A stretch of 34,127 nucleotides of DNA, taken from assembly GCA_964500645.1 (NCBI GenBank), contig CAZCOH010000014.1, forward strand, positions 1 through 34,127, read 5' to 3'. Origin of the DNA: CAYFIW01 sp964500645 (GTDB lineage Bacteria; Chloroflexota; Dehalococcoidia; Lucifugimonadales; UBA826). A model generated the notes under the pieces. The model saw nothing but the letters and a program-made list of their open reading frames with translations. It made no database searches and was not told the origin of the DNA. Shown here piece after piece: positions 16,101-23,680 of the stretch (within the stretch, counting starts at the first letter, position 1; each line of letters starts with the position of its first letter). The position numbers were made by a program, and so were the translations under genes.

Positions 16101-16469
16101 GACTCCATAAATCTCATTAGAGAATTAGACGAAATAGGATATAGTTTTTTTGCCACTGAAGGAACCGCCACAGTCATAAATGGACTAGGGTTTCCCGTTG
16201 TGATGGTTCCCAAAAGATTAGATGGTAGTGACCTTAATGTGGTAGATATTATAAGTAACGGTACTGTAGATGCCGTGATAAACACGACAACCGGCGACAG
16301 AGAAGTTATGCAGGATGGATTCCATATCAGACGTGCCGCAGTTGACCGAAGAATTCCCTGTTTTACATCGTTGGACACGGCAAGGGTCGCAGTCGAGACT
16401 TTGGCAACCGGCGGAGCTAGCTTTAACGTCAAAACCGTTCAAGAATATATGACAAAAACTGGTGAATAA
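13143..16469 (+). CDS. carB: Carbamoyl-phosphate synthase large subunit
   Basis: Builds carbamoyl phosphate from bicarbonate, ammonia and two ATP. The 1108-residue protein contains two homologous halves. The first opens I-L-V-I-G-S-G-P-I-V-I-G-Q-A-A-E-F-D-Y (residues 8-26) and the second I-V-I-G-S-G-P-I-R-I-G-Q-G-I-E-F-D-Y (from about 564). Each half carries an ATP-grasp fold, with an oligomerisation region between them (I-S-R-E-T-G-V-D-P-W-F). A C-terminal MGS-like allosteric domain ends with T-T-T-G-D-R-E-V-M-Q-D-G-F-H-I-R-R-A-A. It is slightly longer than the 1073-residue E. coli enzyme. The start is TTG at 13143; no ATG or GTG fits as well. The OsmC-family gene begins three bases after its stop. 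Confidence 0.98.
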   Translation: MKHKLKKILVIGSGPIVIGQAAEFDYAGTQACKSLREEGLETVLINSNPATIMTDQDIADRVYVEPLTVSVIERVIKREKPDGLLPTLGGQTGLNLAVELAEAGILEKYNVQLLGSTVETIKNAEDRELFRKMLQEIGEPVPPSSIVSDIGEAKIALETIGLPLVIRPAYTLGGTGGGIANTLEEFHNIVAGGLAASPIHQILIEKSIVGWKELEYEVMRDGSDNCITICNMENIDPMGVHTGDSIVVAPSQTLSDKDYQMLRSASLKIIRRLKIEGGCNVQFALAPGDVVGNTLPDDGKTGMGYYVIEVNPRVSRSSALASKATGYPIARVAAKIAVGRTLDEIPNAVTEKTVAAFEPALDYCVVKIPRWPFDKFPTGDRSLGTQMKATGEVMAIDRTFEAAFQKAVRSLEITNRSILWEDNNWDNGQKNNFDNLPITPNDERLWALFAALRRNISPENISRETGVDPWFTRAFSRITGMENRLLNETLTKELIYQAKRLGFPDDRIGVLTDKSSEEVRSLRKRFDIIPVYKMVDTCAAEFEAETPYFYSTYEQENEATPLKGPKSIVIGSGPIRIGQGIEFDYCSVHAAWALEEEGFRSIMVNSNPETVSTDFDTSSRLYFEPLDEESLRDILENEGVEKETDHHLIPTSIVQFGGQTAINLSQKLDAAGLPILGSSAKSIDTASDRHLFEEFLAKVGIPNPPGSAVTSLEQALVTARDVGYPVLVRPSYVLGGRAMEIVQNASELARYMSNALEAGEGRRVLIDKYFEGREVEVDAVCDGENVLIPGIMEHVERAGVHSGDSMAIYPGLTLSDDEVDTVVEYTTRIGKELNVKGLMNIQYVVVGGDAYRSPNDHDTQNKETQIYVIEVNPRSSRTIPFISKITGVPMVQLAIKAMLGKKLPELGYQGGLWKKQQLVGVKAPVFSMSKLAGVDTFLGPEMKSTGEVMGLDETYESAVAKALIASNMMLPEKGAILISIRDEDKADSINLIRELDEIGYSFFATEGTATVINGLGFPVVMVPKRLDGSDLNVVDIISNGTVDAVINTTTGDREVMQDGFHIRRAAVDRRIPCFTSLDTARVAVETLATGGASFNVKTVQEYMTKTGE

Positions 16470-16472
16470 AAT

Positions 16473-16982
16473 ATGCCTAGTGACATACCTCAAAATATTT
16501 TAGGGAAAGAACTACCCCGAGGATTAATGAGGTCAACAATAACGGTTGATTGTGAACATATTGAAAAGATGCTACACAAAGGTAAAAAGGGTGAATTTAC
16601 TTTCTTTTCAGATGAGCCTTCTAGTTTGGGAGGCGAAAACAAATACCCCTCACCTCTAGCTTACATAGCAAGTGGTATAGGATTTTGACTACTGACAAAT
16701 CTGAAGCGGTACGCTTCTATGAAAAATGTCAGCATAGAATCAGCTAAAGTTCACATAGAATTAGATTTCACACTCAAAGGGTCCGTAGCAGAAGGCACCG
16801 TCGAAAGTAATGTAAGCGAAGTAAGAAGCTCTTTTTTTGTAACCAGCGGTGATCCAGACGATTTGGTCAAAGAGGTAGTGAGACTGGCTAAACAGGGTTG
16901 TTTTGCAGAAAGTTTGGTAAAAAATCCCGTAAAACTCTCAAGTACGATAAATGTTAACGGAAAAGAAATAGATATGTCCTAA
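16473..16982 (+). CDS. OsmC-family peroxiredoxin-like protein, predicted selenoprotein (in-frame TGA at 16686-16688)
   Basis: One frame of 169 residues is interrupted only by TGA at residue 72. The part before it (D-E-P-S-S-L-G-G-E-N, then P-S-P-L-A-Y-I-A-S-G-I-G-F) and the part after it (L-L-T-N-L-K-R-Y-A) join into the OsmC/YhfA motif, with TGA exactly at the peroxidatic Cys. The second conserved cysteine is kept as C143 (A-K-Q-G-C-F-A-E-S-L). OsmC proteins reduce organic hydroperoxides with paired thiols; Sec would replace the reactive one. A SECIS-like stem-loop follows the TGA. The ATG at 16719 has no ribosome binding site and would start mid-domain, so two separate genes are unlikely. 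Alternatives are a nonsense mutation or a sequencing error. OsmC-like selenoproteins have been reported from marine metagenomes. The gene is wedged between carB (3 bases) and sbcC (27 bases). Confidence 0.85.
16692..16732 (+). promoter_or_regulatory. Candidate bacterial SECIS element
   Basis: The lower stem pairs CTGACA (16692-16697) with TGTCAG (16727-16732), six perfect pairs. The upper stem pairs GAAGC (16703-16707) with GCTTC (16713-16717) and closes the loop GGTAC (16708-16712), with an internal loop of 5 and 9 bases between them. The first loop base, G16708, is 20 bases after the TGA, inside the 16-37 base range described for bacterial SECIS elements, which also need a G at the start of a small apical loop. 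It would recruit SelB with Sec-tRNA to recode the UGA. It lies inside the coding sequence, as bacterial SECIS elements do. Confidence 0.75.
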
Positions 16983-17009
16983 AATTCCCAAAATGCCAGG
17001 ATACATTAC

Positions 17010-19586
17010 ATGATTCCTCTAAGGATTACTCTCAAGAATTTCATGTGTTACAGGGACAAAGTTCCTACCCTTAACCTTGAAAATATACAGATTGCCTGTT
17101 TGACCGGAGATAATGGGCATGGCAAAACGGCCATATTCGATTCGATAACTTGGGCATTATGGGGAAAATCCAGATCTAGAACTCAAGAAGAATTAGTCCA
17201 TCAAGGTCAAGATACCATGAGAGTGGATCTAGATTTCCTTTCGCAAAGCCAAGAGTATAGAGTTACTAGAGTCCACACCAAAAGCCCTTCAAGTTCCCAT
17301 GGTAAAACTGAGCTTAATCTCTCCATATTAAATGGGGAAATTCCAGTTTCAATAATGGGAAATACTATAAGAGATACAGAGCAAAAAATAATTAATCTTC
17401 TCAACATGGATTACGATACATTCGTAAGTACTTCGTACCTGAAACAAGGAGATGCAGACCACTTTACGAAAAGTCGACCATCAGAGCGAAAGCAAATTCT
17501 AGCCGAAGTACTTGATTTATCTTACTATCAAATGTTAGAGAAAACATCCCGTGAAAAATCCAGAGAAATACAGGCGAATTTAATCAGAGAAAAAAGTCTT
17601 TTAGAGACTAGACTACAAGATATTGCTGATAAAGAAATTCTCGTGGTTAATATTTCAGATTTCGGAAAAGAAATCGATAGCTTAATTCCTTTAAAGAATA
17701 AATTAGATACCCAAGTTATAGATCTGCGTTTGAAAGTTGAGAATATTGAAAGAGACAAGTTTAGGATCATAGAAATAGAAAAGTTAATACAGGAAAATAC
17801 CGCAATCGTAAAAAGTCTGAATACTGAAACTGATTTGCTAGAAACAGAATTGTCAGATTTGGAAGCTCTCCTCGTCAGATCAGACGAAATAACGCAGAAG
17901 CAAAACGAACTTCAAAAAACAAGAACATCACTTTCAGAAATGTCTCTCGTTCTGGTGGAACTGAGGAAATACGAGACTAACATATCTACAATTGAGAGAG
18001 CTGTGGCAATTGAAGAACAGCGGATTCTAACTAAAATCAGTCAGCTAACCACACTTCTAGAGTCAGATTTACTTCCTGCTAGCCAAGAAATCATCAAGTT
18101 GAATGGTCAAATTACGCGAATTGAGTCTGAATTTAAGAGTCTGTCAAATGATGAGCAAAATATAACAGGGACAATTTCTCGAGGGCAATCATTGATCATG
18201 GAAATTGATCAGTTAGAGAATGAAAATAAATCCATTATTTCTAGAATGGAAGATAGTCGTACAAGATTCGACATATTAGAAGATTCTAGCTCTTTATGCC
18301 CAGTCTGTGACCAACCCCTAGGTTCACATGGCAAGGAAACACTAAGGCATAGACTGGAAATTGAGGGAAGACAGTCACGTTCTGATTTTGATGCAAATAA
18401 AGCTGAAATCACTAAGTTAAAAAATGAACTTCAGGAAACCCAGAGATACATAGATACTAGCGAAATCTCAATCTCACAGAGGCGATCTGATTTAGACAAA
18501 AACATGCTCGTGCTTACCGAACAACTAGCTATTTACAAGAATAAAGAAAACCAAATCCCCTTAATAAAGTCAGAACTAGCGGAGACATCACGAATATACG
18601 ATCAAAGAGCATTTCTAGTTGACGAACAGGTTCAAATTAATATTTTGGAACAGAATAAGGACCTTCTAAATTACAACCATGAGACACATTTATCACTTCA
18701 AAATGAAGTATCAAATCTTGAATGTTATGATTCCCTATTTTCTCAATTATCAAAATCATCCGAACGTAAAAGATCGATAATTGAACTTATTTCTAGAAAT
18801 AAAATCACTCAAACAGAAATAGAACAAAATTTGAAAAAATATCGCTCAGAATCCTTGGAGACAGAAGAGAAATTGGCAAGCGCCGCTAAAACAGGTAATA
18901 CATTAGATGAAGTCAGTTTGAATGCCTCCAACGTTGCGTCTCAACTTCAGCGGGTAATTTCAGAACGAGATATCGCAAAAGACAGAATTCAAAAAATTGA
19001 GCTCACAGAAATCCAAATCAAGGAATTAGAAAAACAAATAACTGTATCTATAAATGAAATAGAGATCTTCGATGAGTTAGCCTCTGCATTTGGAAGAAAC
19101 GGAATACAGGCTCTGATGATAGAACGAGCAGTACCCCAGCTTCAAGAAACTGCAAATGAATTACTTACAAGACTCACTGAAAATAGAATGTCGATAAAAT
19201 TTGAACTCATAGAGGGAAGAACAGATAGACTATCTGGACTACCTTCGGAAGAATTGGAGATCAGCATATCAGATGAACTAGGAACGAGGAACTACGAAAC
19301 TTTCAGTGGAGGCGAATCGTTCCGAATTGATTTTGCGATCCGAATCGCCTTGTCGAAACTATTAGCTTCTAGATCAGGTGCTCCGCTACCAATATTATTC
19401 ATTGATGAAGGTTTCGGATCTCAGGATTCGTCAGGACAAGAAAAACTAACAGAAGTAATTCAATCAATTCAATCAGAATTCGAGAAGATTATTGTAATTA
19501 CACATATGGAACAGATGAAGGAAAGTTTTGAGGAGACTATTCAAGTAATTAAAACGGAAACCGGTTCAACTTTCAGAGTTTCATGA
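17010..19586 (+). CDS. sbcC: SbcC/Rad50-type SMC-like ATPase
   Basis: This 858-residue protein has the full Rad50/SbcC plan. Walker A is G-D-N-G-H-G-K-T at residues 33-40. Two long coiled-coil arms (about 175-425 and 445-690) flank the zinc hook C430-P-V-C433. The ABC signature F-S-G-G-E-S is near 765, and Walker B (I-L-F-I-D-E-G-F-G-S-Q-D) near 795. Such proteins pair with the Mre11/SbcD nuclease to process DNA ends and hairpins. At 858 residues it is closer to Rad50 than to E. coli SbcC (over 1000). No sbcD/mre11 gene adjoins it, which is unusual. It follows the OsmC-like gene by 27 bases and may be the last gene of the pyr transcript. AGGA precedes the ATG. Confidence 0.92.
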   Translation: MIPLRITLKNFMCYRDKVPTLNLENIQIACLTGDNGHGKTAIFDSITWALWGKSRSRTQEELVHQGQDTMRVDLDFLSQSQEYRVTRVHTKSPSSSHGKTELNLSILNGEIPVSIMGNTIRDTEQKIINLLNMDYDTFVSTSYLKQGDADHFTKSRPSERKQILAEVLDLSYYQMLEKTSREKSREIQANLIREKSLLETRLQDIADKEILVVNISDFGKEIDSLIPLKNKLDTQVIDLRLKVENIERDKFRIIEIEKLIQENTAIVKSLNTETDLLETELSDLEALLVRSDEITQKQNELQKTRTSLSEMSLVLVELRKYETNISTIERAVAIEEQRILTKISQLTTLLESDLLPASQEIIKLNGQITRIESEFKSLSNDEQNITGTISRGQSLIMEIDQLENENKSIISRMEDSRTRFDILEDSSSLCPVCDQPLGSHGKETLRHRLEIEGRQSRSDFDANKAEITKLKNELQETQRYIDTSEISISQRRSDLDKNMLVLTEQLAIYKNKENQIPLIKSELAETSRIYDQRAFLVDEQVQINILEQNKDLLNYNHETHLSLQNEVSNLECYDSLFSQLSKSSERKRSIIELISRNKITQTEIEQNLKKYRSESLETEEKLASAAKTGNTLDEVSLNASNVASQLQRVISERDIAKDRIQKIELTEIQIKELEKQITVSINEIEIFDELASAFGRNGIQALMIERAVPQLQETANELLTRLTENRMSIKFELIEGRTDRLSGLPSEELEISISDELGTRNYETFSGGESFRIDFAIRIALSKLLASRSGAPLPILFIDEGFGSQDSSGQEKLTEVIQSIQSEFEKIIVITHMEQMKESFEETIQVIKTETGSTFRVS

Positions 19587-19607
19587 TCTTCGACTGAAAT
19601 CGATTAC

Positions 19608-20273
19608 TTAGATCCGTATTTCGCTTACTGATTCAGAAATGATTAGTTCTGTTCCCGACTGATCCTGCACATCCTGAGGTGACCATCCTGGTGCAGTTTC
19701 TAAAAGAGTGAATCCATTGTTTCCAACAGAAATAACCGCAATGTCTGTAACTATAAGATCAACCGAAGAAGGGCACGTAAGAGGAAAAGTGCAGGTTTCG
19801 ACTAACTTCGGATTCCCCTCTTTATCAACATGCTCCATTGCAACAATTACCCTTTTAGCTCCCACCGCCAGATCCATTGCCCCTCCAACGTTACCAATTC
19901 CTCTCGACGGAATCATCCAATTAGCCAAATCTCCTTTTGAAGAAACTTGAAGAGCCCCTAAAACGGTCACATCTATATGCCCACCACGGATCATGGCAAA
20001 GGCAGTACTAGAATCAAAAAAAGACATCCCTGGTACTGAAGCCAAAAACTGCCCACTAGCATTTATCAAATCCGCATCTTCTTCCCCTTCTTCTGCCATA
20101 GGACCGTAATTGAGAACTCCACTTTCGCTATGATATAGCACTGTTCTACCGTCAGGTACAAACTGAGAGCATAATGAAGGTATCCCAATGCCTAGGTTGA
20201 CTACGTCACCATCTTGCAATTCTTGAGCTACCCGCATCGCAATTACTTCTCTTGGTAATTTTTCAGCTACCAT
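19608..20273 (-). CDS. 3-oxoacid-type CoA-transferase subunit B
   Basis: This 221-residue beta subunit of a family I CoA transferase carries G-I-G-I-P-S-L (residues 28-34) and the catalytic glutamate E50 in H-S-E-S-G-V-L-N-Y-G, which forms the covalent glutamyl-CoA intermediate. S-R-G-I-G-N-V-G-G-A-M-D-L and the C-terminal V-D-L-I-V-T-D match the ScoB/AtoA/OXCT group. Succinyl-CoA:acetoacetate transferase is the best-known activity, but the acceptor here cannot be fixed by sequence. It is downstream of subunit A by 35 bases on the same strand and converges with sbcC across 21 bases. Confidence 0.93.
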   Translation of the reverse strand: MVAEKLPREVIAMRVAQELQDGDVVNLGIGIPSLCSQFVPDGRTVLYHSESGVLNYGPMAEEGEEDADLINASGQFLASVPGMSFFDSSTAFAMIRGGHIDVTVLGALQVSSKGDLANWMIPSRGIGNVGGAMDLAVGAKRVIVAMEHVDKEGNPKLVETCTFPLTCPSSVDLIVTDIAVISVGNNGFTLLETAPGWSPQDVQDQSGTELIISESVSEIRI

Positions 20274-20308
20274 AAATTGAATCCACTTTAAACCTTAATT
20301 GTCCAGAA

Positions 20309-21013
20309 CTATATTTTTACAATCCTATCTACGTATATCCCAGGAGTATCGATACGGTAAGAGTCAATGGCGCCTGGTTCAACAATATCGTCTACTTCAA
20401 CTATAGATGTCTCAGCTGCAGTCACCATAACTCCATTAAAATTCATTGATGTTCCTCTAAATGATAAGTTGCCCAAAGTGTCTGATTTGTGAGCTCGGAT
20501 TAATGAAAAATCAGCTTTTAGAGAAGTTTCAAGTACATATTTTTCCCCATTGAATTCTCTAGTTTCCTTATCTTTCTCTATCGATGTACCGATGCCAGTA
20601 GGCGTGTAAAAAGCCGGTATTCCTGCTCCACCTGCACGAATTCGCTCTGCCAAAGTTCCTTGGGGCACTAACTCAAGATCAACCTGACCCAGCTTAAAGG
20701 CTTTTTCAAACGAAGTAGGCCTAGATGGAGAAGGAGACACAGGAAACGAAGCAACAACTTTCTTTACCTGGTTATTATCTACTAAAATCCCTATATCGAT
20801 TGGACGATCTCCAGGCAAAGTCCCAAATCCAATGACACTCGCCAAACCCGCAGTATTACTGATAATAGTCAGCTCTTTAGCTCCATGGTCTCTCAACGCT
20901 TTTATCAAATTTTGAGATGTTCCACCAGGACCGGCAAATCCATCTATCATTAGAATTGCGCTATCATGAATATCAGATACAGCTTCTTCAAATGTACTAA
21001 AAACTTTATTCAA
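20309..21013 (-). CDS. 3-oxoacid-type CoA-transferase subunit A
   Basis: This 234-residue alpha subunit has a family pattern of I-D-G-F-A-G-P-G-G-T-S-Q-N-L-I near the start, L-V-P-Q-G-T-L-A-E-R-I-R-A-G-G-A-G-I-P-A-F-Y-T in two adjoining stretches, and F-N-G in the middle. It supplies CoA and acyl binding for the heterodimer with subunit B. The start is TTG at 21013, forced by an in-frame TGA two codons upstream, with AAGGAG about 12 bases ahead. The second glycine motif is usually G-F-G-x-x-G-x-P; here it reads A-G-P-G-G-T, so the substrate may differ from plain acetoacetate. It is divergent from the GNAT gene at 21148. Confidence 0.92.
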   Translation of the reverse strand: MNKVFSTFEEAVSDIHDSAILMIDGFAGPGGTSQNLIKALRDHGAKELTIISNTAGLASVIGFGTLPGDRPIDIGILVDNNQVKKVVASFPVSPSPSRPTSFEKAFKLGQVDLELVPQGTLAERIRAGGAGIPAFYTPTGIGTSIEKDKETREFNGEKYVLETSLKADFSLIRAHKSDTLGNLSFRGTSMNFNGVMVTAAETSIVEVDDIVEPGAIDSYRIDTPGIYVDRIVKI

Positions 21014-21147
21014 ACGTCAGTGCGTCTCCTTGTTAAAACGAGCCCAATTATACTTCAAGGATAGAGAAACGTTGTAACAAGTTGTGACCCTGCAAATAAT
21101 TCGAAAGTTCATCTCAATTAATAAAAATAAAAAGGAGTCAAATAAAT

Positions 21148-21612
21148 TTGACTAGTTTCAACATCAGAAAAGGTCAATCATCAGATTGGAAACAGATTAC
21201 TTTTTTTCAAAAACAAATGGCTTTAGAGACAGAGGGTAAAAAATTAGACCAAGAATTGCTATCTGAAGGCGTTATATCCGTATTTAAAAAAACAAGAGGA
21301 TTCCACAAAGGCTTCTATTTGGTGGCTGAATCAGAATCATCATTGATTGGTAGTTTGTTAGTAACCCGGGAATGGAGTGATTGGAGAAATGGATGGTTTT
21401 GGTGGATACAAAGTGTTTATGTAGTAGAAAATTGGAGAAGAAAGGGAGTATACAAGGAACTTCACAAAACTCTCTGTGAATTAGCAACCCAAGAAAAAAA
21501 TATATGTGGGATACGTTTATACGTCGAAAAAACTAACGAAAAGGCACAAAGTGTTTACCAGAGTCTTGGCATGACAGAATCAAATTATTTACTTTACGAA
21601 TTAGAACTATAG
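21148..21612 (+). CDS. GNAT-family N-acetyltransferase
   Basis: This 154-residue compact GNAT domain opens with F-N-I-R-K-G-Q-S-S-D-W, typical of the first strand and helix. The acetyl-CoA loop is W-R-R-K-G-V-Y (R/Q-x-x-G-x), preceded by W-W-I-Q-S-V-Y-V. A C-terminal I-R-L-Y-V-E-K-T-N-E-K-A-Q-S-V-Y-Q-S-L-G-M is the usual end of the fold. The substrate is not identifiable. The start is TTG at 21148 with AAAGGAG (21131-21137) ten bases ahead. The PPOX gene follows after 13 bases and is probably co-transcribed. Confidence 0.88.
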   Translation: MTSFNIRKGQSSDWKQITFFQKQMALETEGKKLDQELLSEGVISVFKKTRGFHKGFYLVAESESSLIGSLLVTREWSDWRNGWFWWIQSVYVVENWRRKGVYKELHKTLCELATQEKNICGIRLYVEKTNEKAQSVYQSLGMTESNYLLYELEL

Positions 21613-21625
21613 GAGATTACACCCA

Positions 21626-22042
21626 ATGGATGAAGCGAAACTAAATGATTTCCTTTCAGTTCACCACGATGCCGTGTTGAGTACCCTTAGGTCAAGTGGA
21701 GACATTCAACTCAGTATTGTGACAGTCGGGCCTGTTGAAAATGGAGCAGCTTTTACTACTACAGAGGAACGAGCAAAGTTAATTAATCTTAAAAGGAATC
21801 CCAAGTGCAGTCTACTTATTTCAACCAATAATTGGTCTCCATATGTAGTTCTTCAAGGTGAAGCAAAAATTTATACAATTAAAAACACACCAGAACATGA
21901 ATTAGCATCAATTCTCAGAAAAATCTACAAAAATGCAAGTGGTAGAGAACACCCGAACTGGGAAGAATATGACGAAGCGATGAAGGTAGATAAAAGAGCC
22001 GCTGTTGTGGTTGTACCCAGGGAAATTTACGGAACCGCCTAA
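21626..22042 (+). CDS. Pyridoxamine 5'-phosphate oxidase-fold protein (F420- or flavin-dependent)
   Basis: This 138-residue split-barrel protein contains D-A-V-L-S-T-L-R near the start, T-E-E-R-A-K-L-I-N-L-K-R-N-P-K-C-S-L-L-I in the middle (the cofactor phosphate-binding region) and Y-V-V-L-Q-G-E-A-K-I. The layout fits the PPOX-class F420-dependent group related to mycobacterial Rv2061. Members bind F420 or flavin and reduce unknown substrates, or act as cofactor-binding stress proteins. The cofactor is inferred from family resemblance only; no F420 biosynthesis gene is in the window. GGAG lies nine bases before the ATG. It converges with the Lit-like gene, two bases apart. Confidence 0.82.
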   Translation: MDEAKLNDFLSVHHDAVLSTLRSSGDIQLSIVTVGPVENGAAFTTTEERAKLINLKRNPKCSLLISTNNWSPYVVLQGEAKIYTIKNTPEHELASILRKIYKNASGREHPNWEEYDEAMKVDKRAAVVVVPREIYGTA

Positions 22043-22044
22043 TT

Positions 22045-22740
22045 TCAAATATTAAAGAATTTCCTTAAAATCCTAGGTGCGACAAACCACAACACTATTC
22101 CCTCCACCACAGTCATTAAAGCGATCAACATTGTCGCATCAAAGAAAAATCCTGTTGGAAACATCATAATGAGAAAATCTCTACGTGGATCAAGTATCCA
22201 TAGGTCATTATCAAAACTAACCAAATGAAACAGTATGAAAATTCTTTGAAACCCAACTACCACTAATAGTCCAACCAAGAATGTTATAACCAGTGTGAGC
22301 CCACCTCCCCTACAAATGTATCTGACAGATCTCGCCAAATGACCCCGATTACGTGTCAAGAATCCTAAAAGAACACTCGTGATCACTAGCACTAAACTAA
22401 TTTGTTGAACATATTCCACCTTGTTCAACAAATGTTTCACATCTTTCATATGAAGTATTTCACGTTCGTTAAAAAGATTTGGAACTATTTCTCCATGTCT
22501 TTCCACTCTTATCGTGATCCATTCTTCATCATTTGAAAAATAATCCCTTATTTGTTGGCCTGCTAATTCAAGTTGCTCAATTTCAATTCCCGTGTATGCC
22601 ACAATGTCATATTTTTCAAACCCATAACTATATAAATAAGGGAAGGCAACCACAGAACGTACATTAGTAGAGATCAGTAGCAAAGGTACTACTATAAGTA
22701 TTAAGCTGAGTCTTGTAACACCAAATAAACGTTTTAACAT
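22045..22740 (-). CDS. DUF1461/TIGR01906 membrane protein, Lit-like lipoprotein acyl transferase
   Basis: This 231-residue membrane protein has four to five hydrophobic helices (about 11-30, 113-128, 147-175, 188-222) and a large extracytoplasmic loop (about 32-110). The loop contains F-N-E-R-E-I-L-H-M-K-D-V-K with H97. A second conserved block reads F-H-L-V-S-F-D-N-D-L-W-I-L-D-P with H172, then F-P-T-G-F-F-F-D-A-T. This is the DUF1461 family, whose characterised member Lit of Enterococcus/Bacillus moves an acyl chain within diacylglyceryl lipoproteins to give the lyso form; two conserved histidines are important there. At least three lipoproteins are encoded in this window. Function by homology only. 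Confidence 0.78.
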   Translation of the reverse strand: MLKRLFGVTRLSLILIVVPLLLISTNVRSVVAFPYLYSYGFEKYDIVAYTGIEIEQLELAGQQIRDYFSNDEEWITIRVERHGEIVPNLFNEREILHMKDVKHLLNKVEYVQQISLVLVITSVLLGFLTRNRGHLARSVRYICRGGGLTLVITFLVGLLVVVGFQRIFILFHLVSFDNDLWILDPRRDFLIMMFPTGFFFDATMLIALMTVVEGIVLWFVAPRILRKFFNI

Positions 22741-22812
22741 ATCAATACAAAGCTTAGTTACGATATCAACTGGGTGTCAATCACGAATTATTTATTAGGA
22801 GACCAATAAAAA

Positions 22813-23604
22813 ATGAATGAATTATCAATAGCAGATTCTTTTGAAGGAACCATAAGCTTGATGGACATTCTTAGAGGTGATTCGGGTTGCCCTTGGGACA
22901 AAGAGCAAACTCCGAAGAGCCTTGCCCCAATGCTCTTGGAAGAATGTTACGAACTAATAGATGCTATTGAAAATGAAAATTCAACAGAAATATTGGAAGA
23001 AATAGGAGACGTCTTATTTCATATGGCTTTTCAAATCCACATCGGCAAATCCATGGGATTGTTTAATCTTGAATCTGTGTTTAAAGCCTTGCACGATAAA
23101 TATATCAAGAGACATCCGCACGTTTTCGCAGATCTTGAATTCGAAGATGTTGATGAACTAAAGAGCAACTGGGAGAAAATTAAACAACAGGAAAAAGCCT
23201 CTACCAGACATTCTTTAATAGACGGTATACCAAGAAACCTCCCCGCTCTATCTTTTGCAGAATCCATACAGAAAAGAGCTTCTAAAAGCGGATTTGACTG
23301 GGATGACCCTCGTGAAATCCGCGATAAAGTGGTGGAAGAATTAGATGAAATATATGGAGCAACTAATAAAGAAGAAATCCAAGAAGAGTATGGAGATCTG
23401 CTTTTTACCATAGTGAACGCTGCAAGAAAAATGGGAGTTAATCCCGAACAGGCTTTAAGGCAAACAAACCATAAGTTTAAGTCAAGATTTAGACTTATGG
23501 AAAGTCTATCTGAGAGGAAAGGCTTTAAATTCAGTGAACTAAGTCTCGAAGAAAAAGACAAACTATGGGAAAAAGTAAAATTACTCGAAAAATGTCCCTC
23601 ATAG
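22813..23604 (+). CDS. mazG: Nucleoside triphosphate pyrophosphohydrolase MazG
   Basis: Hydrolyses (d)NTPs to monophosphates and pyrophosphate, clearing non-canonical nucleotides. The 263-residue protein has two tandem MazG domains. The first carries G-C-P-W-D-K-E-Q-T, then E-E-C-Y-E-L and E-E-I-G-D-V-L-F-H; the second carries V-V-E-E-L-D-E-I-Y then E-E-Y-G-D-L-L-F. These E-E-x-x-E and E-x-x-D helices bind Mg2+. S-L-I-D-G-I-P-R-N-L-P-A-L lies between the domains as in E. coli MazG. AGGAG precedes the ATG by 10-11 bases. It is divergent from the Lit-like gene. Confidence 0.96.
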   Translation: MNELSIADSFEGTISLMDILRGDSGCPWDKEQTPKSLAPMLLEECYELIDAIENENSTEILEEIGDVLFHMAFQIHIGKSMGLFNLESVFKALHDKYIKRHPHVFADLEFEDVDELKSNWEKIKQQEKASTRHSLIDGIPRNLPALSFAESIQKRASKSGFDWDDPREIRDKVVEELDEIYGATNKEEIQEEYGDLLFTIVNAARKMGVNPEQALRQTNHKFKSRFRLMESLSERKGFKFSELSLEEKDKLWEKVKLLEKCPS

Positions 23605-23680
23605 TGAGGGAAAATATCCTAGTCAAGTAACTATAATTTGGCCTTAGCAATAATTGAAATGTAAAACTGGAGACAAAGTA

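Noticed and set aside
13544..16432. Several 60-140 residue open frames antisense to carB
   Set aside because: All are shadows of the conserved carB frame without ribosome binding sites or domain signals.
16686..16688. TGA read as Trp or Gly through a variant genetic code
   Set aside because: TGA is the normal stop of several genes here (ends 5913, 7750, 10655, 19586), and the motif position calls for Cys/Sec, not Trp or Gly.
16473..16982. Two separate small genes (71 and 87 residues) instead of one recoded gene
   Set aside because: They are in the same frame, together make one OsmC domain, and the second ATG has no ribosome binding site and would begin mid-domain.
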